From Cyanobacteria bacterium HKST-UBA02 (lineage in GTDB: Bacteria; Cyanobacteriota; Vampirovibrionia; Obscuribacterales; Obscuribacteraceae), in the NCBI GenBank assembly GCA_020431945.1, contig JAGQHH010000380.1:1-10578 (forward strand): a stretch of DNA of 10,578 bases, read 5' to 3'. Shown piece by piece: positions 1 through 6,451 of this stretch (the stretch's first letter is position 1; the number at the start of each line of letters is the position of its first letter). The notes below the pieces were generated by a model. It was not told the DNA's origin and did not search any database. It worked only from the letters and a program-made list of their open reading frames with translations. A program made the translations under genes and the position numbers.

Positions 1-448
1 CCGAGGCGCCGACGCCGTGCAGACCACCCGAGACTTTGTATCCGCCGCCACCGAATTTGCCACCAGCGTGGAGAACGGTGAAGACGGTTTCAACGGCGCT
101 CTTGCCTGTTTTCTCCACCACATCGATGGGAATTCCGCGGCCGTTGTCCCTGACGGTAACCGAGCCGTCGTCATTGAGAGTCACATCGATGCGGCTGCAA
201 TGACCGGCCAGAGCTTCGTCCACAGCGTTGTCGACGATCTCCCAGACCAGGTGATGAAGCCCCCGGGGACCGGTACTGCCGATATACATGCCGGGACGCT
301 TGCGCACCGCTTCGAGGCCCTCGAGGACGTCGATGGTATCAGCGTTGTACTCCCGGTCCGGACCCGGCTCAGGCTTCTGAGCCTTGCCGTTTTCTTTGAC
401 ATCCTCTTCCGAGTTGTCGTTCTCGTTTGCAGCTTCGTCTTTTGCCAT
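1..448 (-). CDS. gyrB: DNA gyrase subunit B, N-terminal part (runs off left edge)
   Basis: ATPase subunit of the type II topoisomerase that introduces negative supercoils. Only the first 149 codons are present. After an unusual acidic, low-complexity leader of about 33 residues ([20 protein letters not shown]...), the conserved core starts at [20 protein letters not shown]. The GHKL ATP-binding signatures follow: [12 protein letters not shown] (E70 and N74, matching the catalytic Glu and Mg-binding Asn of the family), DNGRGIP (D101) and GGLHGVG near the end, which is part of the ATP lid. The ATG at 448 is preceded on the minus strand by GAGGA at 5-nt spacing, which supports this start and the leader as translated. 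It is divergent from ribF-recF. Many bacteria instead have recF and gyrB co-oriented downstream of dnaN. ParE is the main alternative, but gyrB is favoured by the closeness to recF. Confidence 0.95.
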   Translation of the reverse strand, partial: MAKDEAANENDNSEEDVKENGKAQKPEPGPDREYNADTIDVLEGLEAVRKRPGMYIGSTGPRGLHHLVWEIVDNAVDEALAGHCSRIDVTLNDDGSVTVRDNGRGIPIDVVEKTGKSAVETVFTVLHAGGKFGGGGYKVSGGLHGVGAS

Positions 449-528
449 GGTTCCTCGATATTCTCAAAGAGTGCTTGATGGCAGCAAAAACCGAAATGCC
501 GGGTTTCCGATGCCTGCATCAGGAGTAA

Positions 529-537
529 ATTTTAGCA
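529..537 (-). promoter_or_regulatory. Probable gyrB promoter, extended -10
   Basis: On the minus strand the sequence TGCTAAAAT forms an extended -10 (TGn followed by TAAAAT), about 80 nt upstream of the gyrB ATG. No good -35 hexamer lies 16-18 nt upstream, as is common for extended -10 promoters. The predicted leader would be roughly 75 nt. Based on sequence match only. Confidence 0.4.
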
Positions 538-615
538 TATTTCCTGGCGAAAAGCCGCTTGATGTGTGGATTTATGCGATTTCAGGCAAGACTCTTCATG
601 AAACTGTTTTAGCCT

Positions 616-644
616 TTGAAGCGGTCTGGGCTCTGGTTTACAAT
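616..644 (+). promoter_or_regulatory. Probable ribF-recF promoter (TTGAAG-N17-TACAAT)
   Basis: A -35-like TTGAAG (616-621) and a -10-like TACAAT (639-644) are separated by exactly 17 bp. The predicted transcription start near 651 leaves about 43 nt before the ribF start. The TTG in this -35 box is in frame with ribF and could be mistaken for its start codon, but it has no ribosome binding site. Confidence 0.5.
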
Positions 645-693
645 AAGTCCCCGGAGTATATACAAAAGCAATCGAACTCGGAGGGGGTGTTTC

Positions 694-1653
694 TTGGAAA
701 CCTATTTCGAAGCCAGACCGAAACTGGTGGAAGCATCCGCCATCGCCCTGGGATTTTTCGACGGAGTGCACCCCGGACACAGAGTCGTGATCGAGACTGC
801 TGTCTCGGAAGCACGCCGCCTGGGAGTGAAAGCCGGGGTAGTGACTTTCAAGGATCACCCCAGAGCCCTGACACGTGGACAGTCGCCGATGCTGCTCACG
901 GTCATCGAGCAACGTCTCGCCCTTTTCGAGGCTCTAGGGGTAGAAGTAGCTCTGGTCCTCTCCTTCACCGAAGAGCTCTGTCTCAAAAGCCCGCAAGCCT
1001 ATGTCGAGGATGTCCTGGTCGGCGCCATGGGAGCTCGCTCCATCAGCGTCGGACACAATCACCACTTCGGCAAGGATCGAGAAGGCGATGCCGATCTTTT
1101 GCGATCCCTGGGCAAAGACCTGGGCTTCTCTGTCAACGCTGCCGAAATGGTCCATATCAACGGCAAAGAAGTGAGCAGCTCCCGGATCCGCAGCCTGGTG
1201 GCGGAAGGGAAGATGCAGGAAGCCCTGGAGCTCCTCTGCCATCCCTTCGCCGTTCTCGGAGAGGTGAGCCGCGGTGACGGCCGGGGCAGGACCATCGGTG
1301 TTCCCACCGCCAATCTCGACCTCTACCAGTACCAGATGATTCCGAAAAAGGGTGTTTATGCCGGACGAGCCAGAATTCATGGCGCTAATGCCATCGATTG
1401 CGTGATCAATGTCGGAACGCGTCCCACTTTCAAAGATGCGTCCGGAGGCGACAGACCGACGGTGGAAGCTCATCTCCTCGATTGCGATATGGATCTCTAC
1501 GGAAAGAGCCTGGAAATCACATTTCTCGAATTTCTAAGGGACGAGCGTAAATTCGCCGGAGCCGAAGAGCTCACCGCCCAGATAAAGGAAGACATCGAGA
1601 AAGCAAGGAATTTCCTCAGACGCGATCAAAAGGGAGAAAAGCTCCCTGCATGA
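694..1653 (+). CDS. ribF: Bifunctional riboflavin kinase / FAD synthetase
   Basis: Phosphorylates riboflavin to FMN and adenylylates FMN to FAD in the cytoplasm. The chosen TTG start follows a strong GGAGGGGGTG at 680-689 and gives 319 residues, normal for RibF (about 305-320). An in-frame TTG at 616 would add 26 residues but lacks a ribosome binding site and coincides with the -35 box. The N-terminal nucleotidyltransferase domain shows GFFDGVHPGH (20-29, the HxGH-type site), GHNHHFGKDREGD (120-132) and SSSRIR (161-166). The C-terminal flavokinase domain shows GRTIGVPTANL (198-208), KKGVYAGRARI, GTRPTF (241-246) and VEAHLLD with the expected catalytic Glu (E259). A small hairpin (GGGAG/CTCCC, 1632-1646) lies just inside the 3' end. 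recF follows after 6 bp, so the two are very likely co-transcribed. Confidence 0.96.
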   Translation: METYFEARPKLVEASAIALGFFDGVHPGHRVVIETAVSEARRLGVKAGVVTFKDHPRALTRGQSPMLLTVIEQRLALFEALGVEVALVLSFTEELCLKSPQAYVEDVLVGAMGARSISVGHNHHFGKDREGDADLLRSLGKDLGFSVNAAEMVHINGKEVSSSRIRSLVAEGKMQEALELLCHPFAVLGEVSRGDGRGRTIGVPTANLDLYQYQMIPKKGVYAGRARIHGANAIDCVINVGTRPTFKDASGGDRPTVEAHLLDCDMDLYGKSLEITFLEFLRDERKFAGAEELTAQIKEDIEKARNFLRRDQKGEKLPA

Positions 1654-1659
1654 GAACTG

Positions 1660-2898
1660 ATGCTGGTTAAAAGACTGAGGCTCAAGAACTTCCGCAATTA
1701 CGCAGAAGAAGACGTGGAATTCGGTGCGGTCCGCAATATAGTCATTGGTGAAAACGCCCAGGGCAAGACCAATCTCATCGAGGCGATCGAATATGCCGCG
1801 CTCGGTCGCTCCACTCGCACCGCCGACGACAAAGAGCTGATCAGGAAAGGCGAGTCCCGGGCTTCTATTATCGTGGACTTCGAAGCAAACACCATGGAGC
1901 AGAGGATCGAGATCGAGCTGAGCCTGAGAATGGCTGCCGGAACCCGGGGACCTCGAACAGCCCTGGATCGGAAAGTGAAAATCAACGGGGTCTCTTATTC
2001 GAGCACCCGCAATCTGTCAGGCAAGATCGTAGTAGTCGGATTCAAGAGTCTCGACCTGAATCTTCTCAGGGGAGGCCCCCGCTACCGGCGGGAGTGGATA
2101 GACGATCTTACCGGCACCCTGAAATCGACTTATTCACGTTCGCTCTCTCGATACAACAAGGCGGTCACCCAGAGAAATCGGCTCCTCAAGGAGATGTTCG
2201 AAAGGAACAGGCTGTCTCAAAGCGACGAGGACGAGCTCAAAGTCTGGGACCAGCAGGTGGCAAGCCTGGGGGCTTTCCTGATCCGCGCCAGACTGTCGGT
2301 TCTCAAATCTCTGATTCCCCTGGCGGAGGCTCGCCAGGCACAACTCTCCGGAGCCAGGGAAAAGCTCACCATAGACTATTTCCTGCACAGTATCGATGAC
2401 GAAGATCCCCAGACAGACGGGATCCTCAATCTGGACGAAGAAAGCGAAATCATGCCCGAGAAAGAGATCGAGGAAAAGATCTTGGCTTGCCTGGCAGCCC
2501 GTAAGAGAGAGGAAATCGCACGCCGCCAGACCCTCACAGGCCCCCACCGAGACGACATCAGGCTCAAACTCAACGGTTTTGATGCTACCGCCTTTGCCAG
2601 CCAGGGGCAGCAACGGAGCCTCGTCCTCTCCCTCAAGCTATCCGAGCTATTTCTCGTGGCCCATTTCTTGAAAGAGCCGCCCATATTGCTCCTGGACGAT
2701 GTCCTGGCAGAGCTGGACCTGAGCCGCCAGGGATATTTAATGGAATCTCTCAGCGAGTCCATGCAGACCATTATCACCACCACCCATATCGATGGCTTCA
2801 AGCCCGAATGGCTGATCGGCGCTTCTTTCCTGACCGTGGAGAACGGTCAGGCGCGACGAAGCGAGAGTCCACTGGAGGAAAAGCCTGCCGGCAGATAA
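1660..2898 (+). CDS. recF: DNA replication and repair protein RecF
   Basis: SMC-like ATPase that binds ss/dsDNA junctions and, with RecO and RecR, loads RecA at gaps. The 412 residues show the N-terminal LKNFRNY motif (8-14), Walker A GENAQGKTN (30-38), the RecF signature LTGPHRDDI (292-300), the ABC-type signature SQGQQRSL (314-321) and Walker B LLLDDVLAELD (343-353, with D346/D347 and E351). It is longer than most RecF proteins (about 360-380). The extra length sits largely in an acidic segment at about 245-272 (DDEDPQTDG... and DEESE) and in a charged C-terminal tail after residue 398. There is only a weak GAGAA upstream of the ATG, so translation probably couples to ribF, 6 bp before it. 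Pairing with ribF rather than dnaN is unusual. Confidence 0.96.
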   Translation: MLVKRLRLKNFRNYAEEDVEFGAVRNIVIGENAQGKTNLIEAIEYAALGRSTRTADDKELIRKGESRASIIVDFEANTMEQRIEIELSLRMAAGTRGPRTALDRKVKINGVSYSSTRNLSGKIVVVGFKSLDLNLLRGGPRYRREWIDDLTGTLKSTYSRSLSRYNKAVTQRNRLLKEMFERNRLSQSDEDELKVWDQQVASLGAFLIRARLSVLKSLIPLAEARQAQLSGAREKLTIDYFLHSIDDEDPQTDGILNLDEESEIMPEKEIEEKILACLAARKREEIARRQTLTGPHRDDIRLKLNGFDATAFASQGQQRSLVLSLKLSELFLVAHFLKEPPILLLDDVLAELDLSRQGYLMESLSESMQTIITTTHIDGFKPEWLIGASFLTVENGQARRSESPLEEKPAGR

Positions 2899-2999
2899 AC
2901 AGCATTAGGGATTATGATCTATGATCAGAGGGTAAATTAATATTGCTTAAGCTTCCTTCTGGTTGGCACCCACTCACCCCCCGAAACCCCAACTGAAAC

Positions 3000-4490
3000 A
3001 TGACCTCATCGATAGGACCTGACCTTGACCGCAAGGTATGCCTGGAATGCCATAGGCAGTTCACAGGTATTGTAGCCGCCTGTACCCACGACGGCAGCAT
3101 GCTCGTTCCTGTCGCCCAGGACCCGCTCCTGGGCACCAAGCTGGCCGGCAAGTACGACATCATCAGGGTCCTGGGAACAGGCGGTATGGGCGTGGTCTAC
3201 GAGGGGCGCCAGGACGTCATGGATCGCCGGGTGGCGATCAAGATGCTGCAGGCCCACCACCTGAACGACTCCATGAGCGTGAAGCGATTCCAGCAGGAGA
3301 GCAAGGCTACCTGCCGTCTCAATCATCCTCATATCATCACGGTTTTCGACTTCGGCATATCCCCAACGGGACAGCCCTATATCGTCATGGACTACCTGGA
3401 AGGTCGTCCCCTCTCGGACATCATCAGAGAGGAAGGACAGGTCAAGGTCGACCGGGCGGTAAGCGTCTTCCATCAGGCATGTGAAGCCCTGGCCCATGCG
3501 CACAACCAGGGAGTCATCCACCGGGATCTCAAACCCAGCAATATTGTTCTGATCACCTACGAAGGCGATAAGGATTATGTGAAGGTTGTGGACTTCGGTG
3601 TCGCCAAAATCATGGAAGAGGGAGGCACCGAAGGGCAGAAGCTCACGCAGATGGGCGAAGTCTGCGGCAGCCCGGTCTATATGTCTCCGGAGCAATGCCA
3701 GGGCTTGCCCCTGGACAAACGCTCGGACGTCTATTCCATGGGAATCGTCATGTACGAGACCCTCACAAACCGCCTGCCGATTCTGGGCAAGACCATGGTC
3801 GAGACCATGTCCAAGCACATCAAAGAACCGCCGCCTCCCTTCAGCGAAGTGAGACCGGACCTCTATATTCCAGAGCGAGTCGAGCAGGTGATTTTAAGAG
3901 CCCTCGCCAAGACGCCGGAAGAACGGCAACAGTCCATGGAGCAGCTCGCTACCGAGCTCGAGATGGCGATTCCCAAACCCGGTCGAAGCGTTACCTTGCG
4001 CACCGCCGATCTCAATACCGAGACTACCGAGGAGCAGCAGGAGAAGGCACCGACCCTGATGGCGCGCCTCACCCCGGTGCAGTGGGCCATTGCTCTGGTG
4101 CTCGCCTTCGGAATCGGCACCGCCGGTCTCTATTATACGTTCAGCTATTTCTCCGCCAGCTCGAGCAGCAAGAGCGCCGAAAAGACCGCCGAGAAACCAG
4201 CCGAGAAACCCTCGCCCAAACCTGCACCAACCGCGGTGACACCGCCAGACAAACAAGAGAAGGCGAGCACCAGCACTGTCAAGCCACCAGAAAAAGAAAC
4301 AGCACCACCGGAGCCGGTCAAGACAGCGCCACCGCCAGTAGTGACAGAGTCCAAACCGGAACCGCGGACAAAACCGAAACCCAAGCCCAGACCGGCACCC
4401 GCACCGAAAGCGGTTTCCGTCAGCAAGCCTGCGCCTAAAAAACCGGCCAACGATCCTTTCGAAGCGCTCAGAAGAAGCAAATCCTTCTGA
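3000..4490 (+). CDS. Membrane-anchored Ser/Thr protein kinase with N-terminal Cys/His knuckle
   Basis: Hanks-type (PknB-like) kinase of 496 residues; substrate unknown. Residues 15-30 hold C-x2-C and, nine residues on, C-x-H (CLEC...CTH), resembling a small zinc ribbon. The kinase domain (about 52-322) has the glycine loop GTGGMGVVYEG (59-69), catalytic Lys in VAIKML (K81), HRDLKPSN (174-181), DFG (198-200), SPE in place of APE (229-231) and the conserved Arg of the C-lobe (R309). All catalytic residues are present, so it should be active. A predicted membrane helix at about 360-383 is followed by a tail rich in Pro, Lys and Ala (about 390-480) that should lie outside the cytoplasm, with no recognisable sensor domain. 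An in-frame TGA lies two codons before the ATG, so the frame cannot start earlier. No Shine-Dalgarno is seen, and a later start is possible but would cut the Cys knuckle. A terminator follows 19 bp after the stop. Confidence 0.93.
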   Translation: MTSSIGPDLDRKVCLECHRQFTGIVAACTHDGSMLVPVAQDPLLGTKLAGKYDIIRVLGTGGMGVVYEGRQDVMDRRVAIKMLQAHHLNDSMSVKRFQQESKATCRLNHPHIITVFDFGISPTGQPYIVMDYLEGRPLSDIIREEGQVKVDRAVSVFHQACEALAHAHNQGVIHRDLKPSNIVLITYEGDKDYVKVVDFGVAKIMEEGGTEGQKLTQMGEVCGSPVYMSPEQCQGLPLDKRSDVYSMGIVMYETLTNRLPILGKTMVETMSKHIKEPPPPFSEVRPDLYIPERVEQVILRALAKTPEERQQSMEQLATELEMAIPKPGRSVTLRTADLNTETTEEQQEKAPTLMARLTPVQWAIALVLAFGIGTAGLYYTFSYFSASSSSKSAEKTAEKPAEKPSPKPAPTAVTPPDKQEKASTSTVKPPEKETAPPEPVKTAPPPVVTESKPEPRTKPKPKPRPAPAPKAVSVSKPAPKKPANDPFEALRRSKSF

Positions 4491-4509
4491 AACGTGAAAA
4501 GACAGAACA

Positions 4510-4544
4510 AAAACACCTCTCAGATTGCTCTCGAGAGGTGTTTT
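4510..4544 (+). terminator. Intrinsic terminator after the kinase gene, possibly bidirectional
   Basis: A perfect 12-bp stem (AAAACACCTCTC at 4510-4521 with GAGAGGTGTTTT at 4533-4544) encloses an 11-nt loop. The A-run on one side and T-run on the other allow termination in both directions. On the minus strand the stem is followed by a longer T-rich tract, so it could also end leftward transcription coming from btpA or from the structured region next to it. Confidence 0.85.
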
Positions 4545-4550
4545 GCTACT

Positions 4551-4684
4551 GGCTGACTGCCCCTTGCGATGGGCACAGTATCTCTTAGAGTCTGCACCAG
4601 AGTGCGACTAGAAGCGGGCTCGCTTGCTGCTGTTTCCGGGCGACGCCGCCCTGGAGTCTCCGCAAGGTCCCTCGGCTAATTGCC
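4551..4684. ncRNA. Candidate structured RNA of unknown family (strand undetermined)
   Basis: A non-coding stretch unusually rich in complementary segments. A 7-bp closing helix (CCTTGCG at 4562-4568 with CGCAAGG at 4661-4667) encloses three hairpins. The first is AGTC-(T)-GCAC with GTGC-GACT at 4589-4609, 8 bp with one bulged base. The second is AAGCG/CGCTT at 4612-4625 and the third is GGGCG/CGCCC at 4638-4651, each with a tetraloop. Outside the closing helix sit two similar hairpins, GGC-N5-GCC at 4551-4561 and 4674-4684. If transcribed leftward, the RNA would end at the bidirectional terminator about 10 bp beyond. It lacks the conserved cores of tmRNA, RNase P RNA and SRP RNA, and it is not a tRNA. 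The folding was done by eye, and no convincing promoter was found. Confidence 0.35.
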
Positions 4685-4920
4685 AATACAACTCTACCAA
4701 ACGATTCGATATGTTGAACTACCCCAATAGACATTTAAGAGTACAGACTCCTGGCAATACAAGAACAGCAGCTCATGCGACTTTTCGCCCGCACCAAGAT
4801 TAATCGACTCCGGAACCATCGCCCGGACAACAGGGAAAACGATCGCATAGACGGTGGCACCATGCCCGCAACCATTTCAGCACCCTCGAGACATCTAGCG
4901 CATATCCGGAACCGGATCGA
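4685..4920. other. Intergenic stretch without recognisable gene
   Basis: This lies between the candidate structured RNA and the 3' end of btpA. I see no coding region that stands up. An open frame beginning at 4775 on the plus strand has Arg/Ser-rich composition and runs far into btpA antisense. The near-repeat CAATACAA occurs at 4684-4691 and 4755-4762. A perfect inverted repeat ATCCGG-AA-type palindrome (4904-4917) abuts the btpA end. Confidence 0.5.
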
Positions 4921-4941
4921 TCACACTGTTTTCAGTGATCG
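4904..4941 (-). other. Two adjacent inverted repeats over the btpA stop codon
   Basis: ATCCGGAACCGGAT (4904-4917) is directly followed by a 9-bp imperfect hairpin (CGAT, bulged CA, CACTG, TTTT loop, CAGTG, ATCG; 4918-4941) that spans the btpA stop. Neither is followed by a T-run in the direction of btpA. They may slow 3' degradation of the mRNA but do not make a classic intrinsic terminator. Confidence 0.3.
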
Positions 4942-5724
4942 AGAAGCTTTTACCAGGCGCCCGGCACGCTCCGGACACACTCTACCGGTCCATCGACCAT
5001 CGATCTTGGCGGCGGATCCGATGATCAGAGCATCGGCGAGAGCCGCGAAATCGCGAATATTGTCTTCATCGATCCCCGAACCGATGAGAAGCGGAATATC
5101 GACACTGTTTCTGACTGATTCCACCTCATGACCCAGCGGCGCCAGGCCCGTCCGAGCACCGGTGACGACCACGCCGTCAGCCTTGAAATTCGCTGCTTCG
5201 ATGGCGGTCTCGGCAATGTCCACATCGGCGGTGATGGCATGGGAAGAGTGCTTCTTTTTGATATCGGCGAAAATCTTCACCCGACCGGCCCGGAGATTGA
5301 ACCGCCTTCTGATGAGCTCGGCAGCACAAGCTTCATGAATACCCTCATCGCCAACATGAGCGAAGACGAAGCCTTCCACCCGGATAAAATCGAGATCGCA
5401 GGCCACCGCCACGGCAAGAGCCTCTATATTGGCACCGGCCAGGAGTTGCACCCCCAGGGGCAGGTCCACAGCCTCTTTCAATCTTCTGGCTGCTACAGTC
5501 ATCGCCGCCACAGTTTCCGGCGCCACATAACCTTTCAGATAGGGAGCATCATGAGTGTTCTCGACAACCAGGGCGTCGAAACCTTGCTGCTTGTAGATAA
5601 GCGCATCCGCTATGGCGGCATCGACGATATCGTCCATACTGCTGCCATAATCAGCCGCCCCGGGAAGAGGTAGCAGGTGGACAGCCCCTATGAGACAGAG
5701 GGGCTTGCCGAAAAGACCCTTCAT
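4921..5724 (-). CDS. BtpA/SgcQ-family TIM-barrel protein
   Basis: A 267-residue member of the BtpA family, a predicted (beta/alpha)8 barrel. In cyanobacteria BtpA is linked to photosystem I accumulation, while in most other bacteria the activity is unknown. Supporting stretches are LIGAVHLLPLPG (11-22), DALVVENTHDAPY (50-62), GVQLLAGAN (91-99), DFIRVEGFVFAHVGDEGIH (112-130), FADIKKKHSSH (152-162), VVVTGARTG (185-193) and the phosphate-site-like LLIGSGIDEDN (212-222). There is no signal peptide or membrane helix, so it is probably cytoplasmic. Its ATG overlaps the kynB stop (ATGA), and GGAGG lies inside the end of kynB, so the two are translationally coupled. The coupling suggests a role beside kynurenine-type metabolism, perhaps as a lyase or isomerase-like enzyme, rather than in photosynthesis. 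That role is inference only. Confidence 0.88.
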   Translation of the reverse strand: MKGLFGKPLCLIGAVHLLPLPGAADYGSSMDDIVDAAIADALIYKQQGFDALVVENTHDAPYLKGYVAPETVAAMTVAARRLKEAVDLPLGVQLLAGANIEALAVAVACDLDFIRVEGFVFAHVGDEGIHEACAAELIRRRFNLRAGRVKIFADIKKKHSSHAITADVDIAETAIEAANFKADGVVVTGARTGLAPLGHEVESVRNSVDIPLLIGSGIDEDNIRDFAALADALIIGSAAKIDGRWTGRVCPERAGRLVKASRSLKTV

Positions 5725-6404
5725 TTCTTTTCCTCCGCCAGAAGAACAGCACGCACCGGTGAGGCCTCGAGCTCCTCGAGCTTCAAAGGCAGAGCGACGA
5801 GGTAATAATCTCCGGCCGTCACCGAGGTCAGATCGAGGTTCTCGAGCCAGACCATGCCACCGCGGTTGAGTACATGATGACTTTCCAGGGACTTGGAATC
5901 GATATGATCCACCGACGGTGTATCCAGACCGACCAGCACGATACCTCTGGACACCAGGTCTTCGGCAGCCGCTATGCTGATATAGGCATATTCGGACTCG
6001 AATACCTCGTACCGTATCCGGTGACAGGTCCGGAAGAGAACCCTGCTGACTTTCTCTCCCGAATCCAGGCTCTCTTGATAATGCTCGGGCTCTATGCCAC
6101 CTGAAAAGGGCGCCAGGTCGACGATTCGCACAGGACCGAGAAAAGGCTCCAGGGACAGCGATCCGATCACACCCCGACCTTCCTCCAGATCGCCTTCTAT
6201 ATGAACGGGAGCATCAGCGTGGGTACCTACATGCGGGCTCATGGTCATGGCCGTCAGATTGACAACGCCACTGTCTCTCACCGTCAGGGTGACAGCCCTT
6301 TGAAACGGGGTGTCGCCGGGGAAACATGCAGTACGGCTGTTGACCGGCTGGGATATATCGATGATTGTGAATGGCCTGTCCGGTCCGGGTCTGGTTTCGT
6401 TCAT
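5721..6404 (-). CDS. kynB: Arylformamidase (kynurenine formamidase), KynB type
   Basis: Predicted to hydrolyse N-formyl-L-kynurenine to L-kynurenine and formate, the second step of tryptophan breakdown. The 227 residues belong to the metal-dependent cyclase family. FPGDTPF (28-34) matches the KynB N-terminal motif. The metal-site motif HVGTHADAPVH (58-68) supplies H58, H62, D64 and H68. The second half supplies H176 and E188, and the 12-residue spacing equals that of the His160/Glu172 pair I recall for characterised KynB. The C-terminal block LENLDLTSVTAGDYYLVALPLKLEELEASPVRAV is typical of KynB rather than of other cyclases. The ATG has no Shine-Dalgarno; a TAAAAT box lies only 6 nt upstream, implying a leaderless mRNA. 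It is divergent from ridA and overlaps btpA by 4 nt. A related amide-hydrolysing cyclase with another substrate remains possible. Confidence 0.85.
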   Translation of the reverse strand: MNETRPGPDRPFTIIDISQPVNSRTACFPGDTPFQRAVTLTVRDSGVVNLTAMTMSPHVGTHADAPVHIEGDLEEGRGVIGSLSLEPFLGPVRIVDLAPFSGGIEPEHYQESLDSGEKVSRVLFRTCHRIRYEVFESEYAYISIAAAEDLVSRGIVLVGLDTPSVDHIDSKSLESHHVLNRGGMVWLENLDLTSVTAGDYYLVALPLKLEELEASPVRAVLLAEEKK

Positions 6405-6410
6405 AGGTGC

Positions 6411-6440
6411 ATTTTAGCCACGAAGGCCGGCCCGTGTAAA
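6411..6440 (-). promoter_or_regulatory. kynB-btpA promoter (TTTACA-N18-TAAAAT), likely leaderless
   Basis: On the minus strand, TTTACA (6440-6435) matches five of six -35 positions. It is 18 bp from TAAAAT (6416-6411). Only six bases (GCACCT) separate the -10 from the kynB ATG, so transcription should begin at or next to the A of the start codon. No Shine-Dalgarno is present, in agreement with leaderless translation. Confidence 0.6.
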
Positions 6441-6442
6441 AT
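6413..6442 (+). promoter_or_regulatory. ridA operon promoter, overlapping the kynB promoter, short or no leader
   Basis: TAAAAT (6437-6442) lies nine bases before the ridA ATG, so the leader would be 0-3 nt. The -35 candidate TTTAGC (6413-6418, spacer 18) is weak. The hexamers physically overlap those of the opposing promoter, so polymerase should not be able to occupy both at once. A weak TTAGGG lies before the ATG but too close to be on a leader. Confidence 0.5.
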
Positions 6443-6451
6443 GTTAGGGCC

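Noticed and set aside
563..571. DnaA-box-like TGTGGATTT between gyrB and ribF, near recF/gyrB where origins often lie
   Set aside because: A single 9-mer with two mismatches to the consensus, no cluster and no AT-rich unwinding region; not enough for an origin.
616..693. 26-residue N-terminal extension of RibF from the TTG at 616
   Set aside because: No ribosome binding site there, the TTG falls in the probable -35 box, and the TTG at 694 with a strong Shine-Dalgarno gives a normal RibF N-terminus.
2885..2894. CTGCCGGCAG palindrome at the recF end as a terminator
   Set aside because: A short perfect palindrome with no usable loop and no following T-run.
4620..4645. SRP RNA-like minus-strand string CCGGAAACAGCAGC
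   Set aside because: The GGAA tetraloop is not closed by a GG pair and the conserved asymmetric and symmetric loops of domain IV are missing.
4562..4667. tRNA-like reading of the structure (7-bp outer stem and three arms)
   Set aside because: No T-loop consensus, arm and loop sizes are wrong, and the enclosed length is too large.
4775..5131. 118-codon plus-strand open frame
   Set aside because: Arg/Ser-rich with no family resemblance, no ribosome binding site, and over half of it is antisense to the well-supported btpA gene.
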